32,889 nucleotides of DNA from the NCBI GenBank assembly GCA_030041075.1, contig JASHOP010000072.1:1-32889 (forward strand). The letters are read 5' to 3'. This document shows, one piece after another, positions 26,993 through 32,889 of the stretch (within the stretch, counting starts at the first letter, position 1; the number at the start of each line of letters is the position of its first letter). Position numbers and translations under genes: made by a program. The stretch comes from Thermoplasmata archaeon (GTDB lineage: Archaea; Thermoplasmatota; Thermoplasmata; Lutacidiplasmatales; UBA184). The notes beneath the pieces are model-generated. The model was given only the letters and a program-made list of their open reading frames with translations. It was not told the DNA's origin and did not search any database.

Positions 26993-27017
26993 CGGTCCCG
27001 AACGGTCCGGGGGCCGC

Positions 27018-27025
27018 TATAATGG
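27018..27025 (-). promoter_or_regulatory. TATA-like element for the top6BA operon
   Basis: Minus-strand CCATTATA about 26 nt upstream of the GTG at 26992. Confidence 0.5.
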
Positions 27026-27047
27026 CCTCGTTCGAGTCGAACGCCGC

Positions 27048-27869
27048 TCACGGCGGACGAGGCGTCCGCCCGGCGGCCCGGATCGCGGCATCGCGCAGGA
27101 CCGGGCGGAACGGGCGCCAGCGGGCCGACGCCCCCGGGTCCACGTCCACCCCGTAGAGCCGCTCCTCGTCCCCCGCGCCCGACCACGCGATCGTCTCGAG
27201 CGGGAGCGGCTCGCCCCGGGCGTCCCACGCCCCGGTTCCTCCGCCGAAGACGAATCCGTCCTCGACGCCGACCCGGTTGACGTAGACCACCGGGAACGCG
27301 TTCTCGATCGCCCGGGCCGGAAGGAGCTTCTCGAACAGCCGGCGGCTCGTGACCGGGGAGGCCGAGATGATGACGAGCAGTTCGGCTCCGTCGAGCGCGA
27401 GGTCGCGCGAGACCTCGGGAAAGAACGCATCGTAGCAGATCTCGAGCCCGATCCGGTGCCCGCCGGCCCCCACGGTGCGGCTCGCGTCGGAGGGTGTGTA
27501 CGCGAGGCCCTCCTCGAACGGGCCGAAGTTGGGAAGGTAGCGCTTGCTCTGGCTCGACGCCGGGCCGTCCGGAGGGACGAGGAGGGCAACGTTCTCCACC
27601 TCGCCCCGTCGCCCCTCGAGAGCGACCGGGGCGCCGACGACGATCGTCGTCGTCGCGCTTCGGGCGATCCGGCGGAGGCTCTCGAACGAGCGATCCCCCG
27701 GACGCAACGAGAGCGCGTGCACGCGGTCGCCGAGACCGTACCCCGACAGGAACAGCTCCGGGAAGATCGCGAGGTCGCTCCGCGCCGCCCGGACGGCGGC
27801 ATCGAGCCGCTCGAGGTTGCGGTCGATGTCGCCCCGCACGGGCGCGAGCTGGCCGAGGAGCAACCGCAT
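27048..27869 (-). CDS. carbon-nitrogen hydrolase (nitrilase superfamily amidohydrolase)
   Basis: MRLLLGQLAPVRGDIDRNLERLDAAVRAARSDLAIFPELFLSGYGLGD...SQSKRYLPNFGPFEEG...IGLEICYDAFFPEVSRDLALDGAELLVIISASP...ARAIENAFPVVYVNRVG; Glu-Lys-Cys triad context. Confidence 0.9.
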   Translation of the reverse strand: MRLLLGQLAPVRGDIDRNLERLDAAVRAARSDLAIFPELFLSGYGLGDRVHALSLRPGDRSFESLRRIARSATTTIVVGAPVALEGRRGEVENVALLVPPDGPASSQSKRYLPNFGPFEEGLAYTPSDASRTVGAGGHRIGLEICYDAFFPEVSRDLALDGAELLVIISASPVTSRRLFEKLLPARAIENAFPVVYVNRVGVEDGFVFGGGTGAWDARGEPLPLETIAWSGAGDEERLYGVDVDPGASARWRPFRPVLRDAAIRAAGRTPRPP

Positions 27870-28339
27870 CAGTAGAAGTAACGACGGACGGCGAGCAGAT
27901 AGACGAGCAGGACGACGAAGATCAGGAACAGGACGGTGATCGACCCGGTGAAGAACAGGTAGGCGGTCGTGGCGAACACCAGGACCACGGTCGTCCAGAG
28001 CGCCCACGTCTCCTGGTTCCAGAGCGCGGTCGCGATCGACAGGAGCGCCGCCCCGAGCACGACCAGGATGAACGCACCGAGGAGGTCGATCGACTGGAAG
28101 ATCTCGATGGACGGGGGGAACAGGTTCCCGAAGTAGGAGTCGAGGATGAACAGGAGGCCCGCGAGCAGCATCACGAGGGCGAAGATCGCGATGACCACGG
28201 AAACGACCGCGACGCCGACCGGGAGCCGGGGGCGGACCGGCGTCGGCTCCCACGGCGGCGGGAGCCGGTCGAACTCGACCGATCCGGGCGCGGCCGGCCC
28301 GGCGTAGGCGGCGGCCGACGCGGTCGCGGTCGTGCTCAT
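27869..28339 (-). CDS. polytopic membrane protein (4 TM)
   Basis: MSTTATASAAAYAGPAAPGSVEFDRLPPPWEPTPVRPRLPVGVAVVSVVIAIFALVMLLAGLLFILDSYFGNLFPP...; TGATG overlap with the nitrilase start. Confidence 0.75.
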   Translation of the reverse strand: MSTTATASAAAYAGPAAPGSVEFDRLPPPWEPTPVRPRLPVGVAVVSVVIAIFALVMLLAGLLFILDSYFGNLFPPSIEIFQSIDLLGAFILVVLGAALLSIATALWNQETWALWTTVVLVFATTAYLFFTGSITVLFLIFVVLLVYLLAVRRYFY

Positions 28340-28595
28340 GGCCCTCGTCCGCTGCCCCCGAGCCGGCCGGCGGGCCATCTACCTTTCGCTGGAGCGGAAC
28401 GCGACCGGAGCGGGAGGTGCCGACCCCCGTCGCCCGTGGTTCGTGCCCAGGGCGTGACGGCCGCGGTCGGGTCCGCGGGAGCATCGACCCGAATCCGCAT
28501 CGCCGGCGGGGCGACCGCTCCGCCCGGCTCGCCCGCGAAGCTATTTGAGGGTCGGCCTGCTGGCCCACCCCGCGCCGCCACTGCGGGAGTAACTC

Positions 28596-31500
28596 GTGTC
28601 GATGGAATCCACGGACGGAACGTCAGGCCCCTCGCCCACTCCGCCACGGCCCAAGCCCCGCCTTTCGCCGGGGGCTGTGGGGGGCATCGTGGCGGTCGTG
28701 CTTGCCGTCATCGTCGTCCTCTCGCTGATGTTCGCCGGGCTGATCCCGGGAATCCACCCGTTCAAGACGTCCTCGAGTCCCTCCACGCCAACCTACGACG
28801 TGAACTTCACCGAATCCGGCCTCCCCTCGGCGACGTCCTGGTCGGTGACGTTGGACGGAGCGACAACGCCCTCGACCGCCTCGACGATCTCCTTCAGCGA
28901 GCCCAACGGGGTCTACGCGTACACCGTCGGTACCGTGACGGGCTACGAGAGTCGACCCGTGAGCGGGTCGGTGACCGTCTCCGGAGTCGCCCAGGTGATC
29001 GCCGTGGCGTTCGAGCCCACCCTCGAGAGCACGCTGAGCTCCAGCGCGTCGACGACCCAAGTAGGAGCGGCGGTCGTTCTCACGATCGGCCTTTCCGGAG
29101 GGTTCTCTCCGGAAACGTGGACCCTTACGGAGAACGGTTCCTCGGCGAACCTTTCGGGCGTGACCTCGGACCACTACACTTTCGCTCCTGCGCACCCCGG
29201 TAGCTACACGTTCTACCTCAATGCGACGGACGGGGTGGACGCCACCGCCCGCGCGTCGACCACGGTGACCGTCCGTCCCGCGCTCGAGGCGGAGCTGAGC
29301 GCGAGCCCGCCGACGACCCAGGTGGGAGGGACCTCGACGCTGACCCTTGCGTTCTCCGGCGGGGTCGCCCCGGTCGCCTGGACGCTTGCCGAGAACGGCT
29401 CGTCGGCCAATCTGACCGGCGCGAGCGGCGGGCACTTCACCTTCCGCCCCGCGGAGGCGGCCACCTACACGTTCTACCTCAACGCCACGGACCACGCCGG
29501 AAGCGTGTCGGACGTCACCGCGACGGTCACGGTAGAGCCGGCGCTTGTCGCGACCCTTTCCGCGAGCCCGACGTCGGTGCCGGTGGGTAAGACCTCGACC
29601 GTCACACTCGGATTCTCGGGCGGGGTGAGCCCGATCTCGTGGACCCTTACCGAGAACGGTTCGGCCGCGAACCTCTCCGGAGCGTCGAACGGGCAGTACC
29701 TGTTCGGCCCGGTCGCTGCCGGGACGTACACGTTCTACCTCAACGCGACCGACGCCGTGGGCAGCGTCGCGAATGCCACGACGGAGGTCTCCGTGACGCC
29801 GGGACTGCTCTCCACGCTCAGCGCGAGCCTGGCCACGACGCAGATGGGCGTGAACTCGACGCTGACGGTCGGCTTCGTCGGCGGCGTGCCGCCTTCGTTC
29901 TGGACGCTCGAGGTGAACGGATCGGTCGCCAACCTGACGGCCGTGGGCGACCAGTACACGTTCGTTCCGCCGGCCCCGGGAACCTACACATTCTACCTTA
30001 ACGCGACGGACGCGGGGGGGAACTGGTCCAACGTCACGACGACCGTGACGGTGGTGCCGGCGCTCGCGGTGACGCTCTCCCCGAGCTCGACGTTGATCTC
30101 CACCTCGAAGACCTTGACGCTCACGCTCGGGTTCTCGGGCGGCGTACTCCCGGTGCAGTGGACGTTGGAAGAGAACGGATCGAGCGCGAACCTCTCAGGA
30201 GTCGAGCTCGACGCCTACGTCTTTGCTCCCACCGGGGCCGGTACCTACACGTTCTACCTGAACGCGACCGATACAGTCGGCAGCGTCAGTCAGACGAACA
30301 CGACCGTCAAGGTCGTGCCGGGGCTCCGGGCCAGCCTGACCGCGAACCCGGCTCTCACCGAGGTCGGGGAACCGTCGACGTTGACGATCGCGTTCCTGGG
30401 CCCGGTCCGCGCCGCCGCCTGGACGCTCGAGGAGAACGGCTCGTCCTCGAACCTTTCGGGGGTGACGGACGACCAGTATACCTTCGTTCCCACGGGCCCG
30501 GGGACGTACACGTTCTATCTCAACGCGACCGACGCGGGCGGGAACACGTCCAACGCCACCGCGACCGTGACGGTCGAACCGCCGCTTGGGGCCACGCTCA
30601 CGGCAAGCCCGTCGTCGACCACGATCGGGACCCCCTCGACCCTGACGCTCGGATTCTCGGGAGGAGTGGCGCCGATCGCCTGGACGCTCGAGGAGAACGG
30701 CTCGAACGCGAACCTCTCGGGCGTCTCGGACGCGCGGTATCTCTTCCTCCCGACCGCCCCGGGGACGTACACGTTCTATCTCAACGCCACGGACTACGTC
30801 GGCAGCATCGCGAGCGCCACGGCCACCGTCTCGGTCTCCGCGAGCGTCCCGTACGCCGTCACGTTCACCGAAACCGGGCTCTCGACGGCGACGCCGTGGA
30901 CGGTGACGCTCGGGGGCGTCTCCGACACGTCGACCGGCAGCTCGCTCTCGATCGATCTGCCGAACGGGAGCTACGACTTCACCGCCGGGGCGTCCGGCTA
31001 CACCGGGTCGCCCGGGTTCGGCCCGCTCATCGTGGCGGGGAGCCCGGTCGGGCAGTCAGTGCGCTTCACCCGGGCGGTCTCCGTCGGGGACTACACTCTC
31101 TCGTTCACCCAAACGGGGTTGAACAACTCTACCGCGTGGGCCCTCGAGGTCACGGAGAATCTCTCCGGGACCCTCTACGGCGCGGCCCAGGGCGGCGAGG
31201 GAAGCACGATCGAGTTCGCCGTCCCCAACGGCACCTACGCGTGGGTCGCCGAGAACGAGACCAACTACACCGTCGTCCCCGGCGGCGGGAGCATCACGAT
31301 CGACGGCCACGACGAGGCCCAGTCGATCGTCTACGAGCCGAGTTACGACGTGAACTTCACGGCCACCGGCCTACCCTACGGAACGATCTGGAGCGTGGAG
31401 ATCGGAGGCATGATGCAGAACCTGAGCTCCTACGACAACGCGTCGTTCGCCCTGCCCAACGGGACGTACAACTTCCGCGCGAACTCGACCGGCTTTTCCG

Positions 31501-32696
31501 CGGACCCGGATTCGGGAAAGATCACGGTGAACGGCCAGTCCGTCAACGAGACGATTGTGTTCACGCAGGGGTACACGTACTCCGTGAGCTTCTCGGAGAC
31601 CGGTCTCGCGTTCGGCGACTTCTGGACGGTCTACCTGGACGGGCAGGTGCAGTTCGGTCTCGCGGGGATCTCGGGCGATATCACGTTCGCCGAGGCGAAC
31701 GGGACCTACGGCTTCACGGCGTACCCGGCCGACGGGTACATCGTGTCGCCGGCGTTCGGTCCGGTCGTCGTTGCGGGAGCCGCCGTCTCGCTGACGCTCA
31801 CGTTCTCCGTCCCGACGACGTTCCCGGTGACGTTCACGGAGTCGGGCCTGCCCGCGGGAACCTACTGGTACGTGAATCTCAACGACTCGGAAGAGTATTC
31901 CGATACGACGACGGTCGAGTTCAACGAGACGAACGGCGTCTACAACTTCGCGATCGGCGCGGAAGTGGAGGCGTACTCGATCAGCCCGGCCGCCGGGTCG
32001 ATCGCGGTCTCGGGGGGCGCCGCCGGTCAGGCCGTGACGTTCACCCAGGAAGCGACGTATCCCCTCACCGTCTCGGAGACCGGCCTCCCGAGCAACGCAC
32101 CGTGGGAACTGGAGGTCGGGGGGCTCGACGGAGGCGGGAGCTTCTTCAACGAGTCGACGGGCACGACCGCGGTCGTAGAGGTCCCCGACGGCTACTATTC
32201 GTTCGAAGTCGACGCTATCGCGAGCCCGGGCTACGTCGGGTCGCCGTCGTTCGGGAGCGTGGAGGTCGCCGGCCAGGGCGTCATCACGTCGGTGACGTTC
32301 GTCTACGCTCCGTCGGACCATCTCGTGACGTTCCTGCTGCTGAACGACTTCGGCGGGGTCCTGAGCGAGGAGCTCGGGGCCGTGCCGAACGGATCGGCCT
32401 GGACGGTGACGATCGACGGGGTCACCCAGACCACGATCGGGGAGGCGGTCACCTTCCTCGTGCCGAACGGCACCTACGCGTATTCGATCACGCCTCCCGT
32501 GGGGTACACCTCCTGGCCCAGCTCGGGCGTCGTCACGGTCAACTCCACGGCGTCCAGCCCCAGTTTCCTCGGGGCGGCCTACATCGAGCTCGACTTCCAC
32601 GCCTCGAGCGGCGGCGTCCCGATCTCCGGACTCGCCTCGGACGCGGCTCCCTGGCTTACCGCCCTGCGGGTCTCCCCGGCCCAGTTCTGGCGCTAG
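28596..32696 (+). CDS. giant N-terminally anchored surface protein with two repeat families
   Basis: GTG start; TM anchor GAVGGIVAVVLAVIVVLSLMFAGLIPGI; one 'DVNFTESGLPSATSWSVTLDG' module, seven ~87-aa PKD/Ig-like repeats, then about seven 'V.FTETGLP.GT.W.V...NGTY.F' modules; dense N-X-S/T sequons. Confidence 0.88.
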   Translation: MSMESTDGTSGPSPTPPRPKPRLSPGAVGGIVAVVLAVIVVLSLMFAGLIPGIHPFKTSSSPSTPTYDVNFTESGLPSATSWSVTLDGATTPSTASTISFSEPNGVYAYTVGTVTGYESRPVSGSVTVSGVAQVIAVAFEPTLESTLSSSASTTQVGAAVVLTIGLSGGFSPETWTLTENGSSANLSGVTSDHYTFAPAHPGSYTFYLNATDGVDATARASTTVTVRPALEAELSASPPTTQVGGTSTLTLAFSGGVAPVAWTLAENGSSANLTGASGGHFTFRPAEAATYTFYLNATDHAGSVSDVTATVTVEPALVATLSASPTSVPVGKTSTVTLGFSGGVSPISWTLTENGSAANLSGASNGQYLFGPVAAGTYTFYLNATDAVGSVANATTEVSVTPGLLSTLSASLATTQMGVNSTLTVGFVGGVPPSFWTLEVNGSVANLTAVGDQYTFVPPAPGTYTFYLNATDAGGNWSNVTTTVTVVPALAVTLSPSSTLISTSKTLTLTLGFSGGVLPVQWTLEENGSSANLSGVELDAYVFAPTGAGTYTFYLNATDTVGSVSQTNTTVKVVPGLRASLTANPALTEVGEPSTLTIAFLGPVRAAAWTLEENGSSSNLSGVTDDQYTFVPTGPGTYTFYLNATDAGGNTSNATATVTVEPPLGATLTASPSSTTIGTPSTLTLGFSGGVAPIAWTLEENGSNANLSGVSDARYLFLPTAPGTYTFYLNATDYVGSIASATATVSVSASVPYAVTFTETGLSTATPWTVTLGGVSDTSTGSSLSIDLPNGSYDFTAGASGYTGSPGFGPLIVAGSPVGQSVRFTRAVSVGDYTLSFTQTGLNNSTAWALEVTENLSGTLYGAAQGGEGSTIEFAVPNGTYAWVAENETNYTVVPGGGSITIDGHDEAQSIVYEPSYDVNFTATGLPYGTIWSVEIGGMMQNLSSYDNASFALPNGTYNFRANSTGFSADPDSGKITVNGQSVNETIVFTQGYTYSVSFSETGLAFGDFWTVYLDGQVQFGLAGISGDITFAEANGTYGFTAYPADGYIVSPAFGPVVVAGAAVSLTLTFSVPTTFPVTFTESGLPAGTYWYVNLNDSEEYSDTTTVEFNETNGVYNFAIGAEVEAYSISPAAGSIAVSGGAAGQAVTFTQEATYPLTVSETGLPSNAPWELEVGGLDGGGSFFNESTGTTAVVEVPDGYYSFEVDAIASPGYVGSPSFGSVEVAGQGVITSVTFVYAPSDHLVTFLLLNDFGGVLSEELGAVPNGSAWTVTIDGVTQTTIGEAVTFLVPNGTYAYSITPPVGYTSWPSSGVVTVNSTASSPSFLGAAYIELDFHASSGGVPISGLASDAAPWLTALRVSPAQFWR
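29022..30845 (+). repeat. seven tandem in-frame repeats of 261 nt (the fourth is 258 nt)
   Basis: Repeat starts at 29022, 29283, 29544, 29805, 30063, 30324 and 30585. Shared core WTLEENGSSANLSGV...YTF.P..PGTYTFYLNATD..GS...T.TV.P. Confidence 0.9.
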
Positions 32697-32889
32697 TGTC
32701 CCGTCCGACGAATGGGTGAGCTTATAGCCGGGGACCCGTTCCGTTCCTTGTGCGGGTCGCCCCGGTCATCTCTCTCGCGTCGGAGGAGCGCCGTCAGCTC
32801 GAGTCCTGGGCCCGGGGCCGGTCCACTCCCTTTCGCATCGTGCTGCGAGCCAAGATCGTCCTCCGCGCCGCCGATGGGCTCCAAGACAA
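32696..32889 (+). mobile_element. IS630-family element, left end plus transposase N-terminal fragment (GTG at 32750, truncated by window end)
   Basis: VRVAPVISLASEERRQLESWARGRSTPFRIVLRAKIVLRAADGLQD...; typical IS630 N-terminal HTH (L..EER..LE.WAR.R.TP.R.VLRA.IVL.AA.G). TATA-like CTTATAG at about 32721. Left end GTGTCCCGT...AGCTTAT pairs with the inverted right end at 191. Confidence 0.85.

Noticed and set aside
24935-27022. 695-aa + strand ORF antisense to top6B
   Set aside because: Arg/Glu/Asp/Pro-rich translation with no recognisable domain, fully antisense to clearly coding top6B/top6A; an artefact of high GC.
28336-28500. 54-aa Arg-rich minus-strand ORF (MRIRVDAPADPTAAVTPWARTTGD...) upstream of the 4-TM gene, sharing an AT-rich element with the giant gene
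   Set aside because: No recognisable motif and low-complexity composition; more likely a 5' leader. Kept only as a note.
29022-30845. Regularly spaced repeats that could suggest a CRISPR array
   Set aside because: The period is 258-261 nt, in frame, and encodes protein repeats; no short direct repeat/spacer structure.
30158-32719. 853-aa + strand ORF overlapping the giant surface protein out of frame
   Set aside because: Arg/Gly-rich +1/+2-frame shadow of the repeat gene; the main frame carries the repeats, sequons and anchor.

Overview
High-GC archaeal chromosomal segment. DNA topoisomerase VI A/B, TATA-box promoters at leaderless spacing, an eL41-like micro-ORF and secreted proteins with 'FTESGLPxGTxWSVTLDG' repeats suggest a Thermoplasmatota-like lineage; this placement is inference. 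About 27 protein genes are supported. They include an alpha/beta hydrolase, thioredoxin-like protein, esterase, methyltransferase, HAD hydrolase, CoaBC, a membrane-anchored PstS-like protein, a membrane polyferredoxin with a small anchored partner, SucC-SucD with a small Zn-finger protein, a Nudix hydrolase, an MFS transporter, two tandem MutS-like ATPases, a dynamin-like GTPase, an AqpZ-like aquaporin, Top6A/Top6B, a nitrilase-family amidohydrolase and a 1366-aa repeat surface protein. The main non-obvious items are: (i) a tRNA-His(GTG) with a ~32-nt intron in the T-arm; (ii) a 35-aa eL41-like gene absent from the ORF track; (iii) co-oriented IS630-family fragments at both window edges, whose TA target/terminal repeat supplies stop codons for the transposase and for the giant surface protein; (iv) an overlapping pair of MutS-like ATPases with non-canonical Walker B (NE instead of DE) and no H-loop His, next to a dynamin-like GTPase; (v) a polyferredoxin with unusual cysteine spacing. 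Most other long ORFs in the track are antisense or out-of-frame artefacts of high GC. All calls were made by eye, without database searches.
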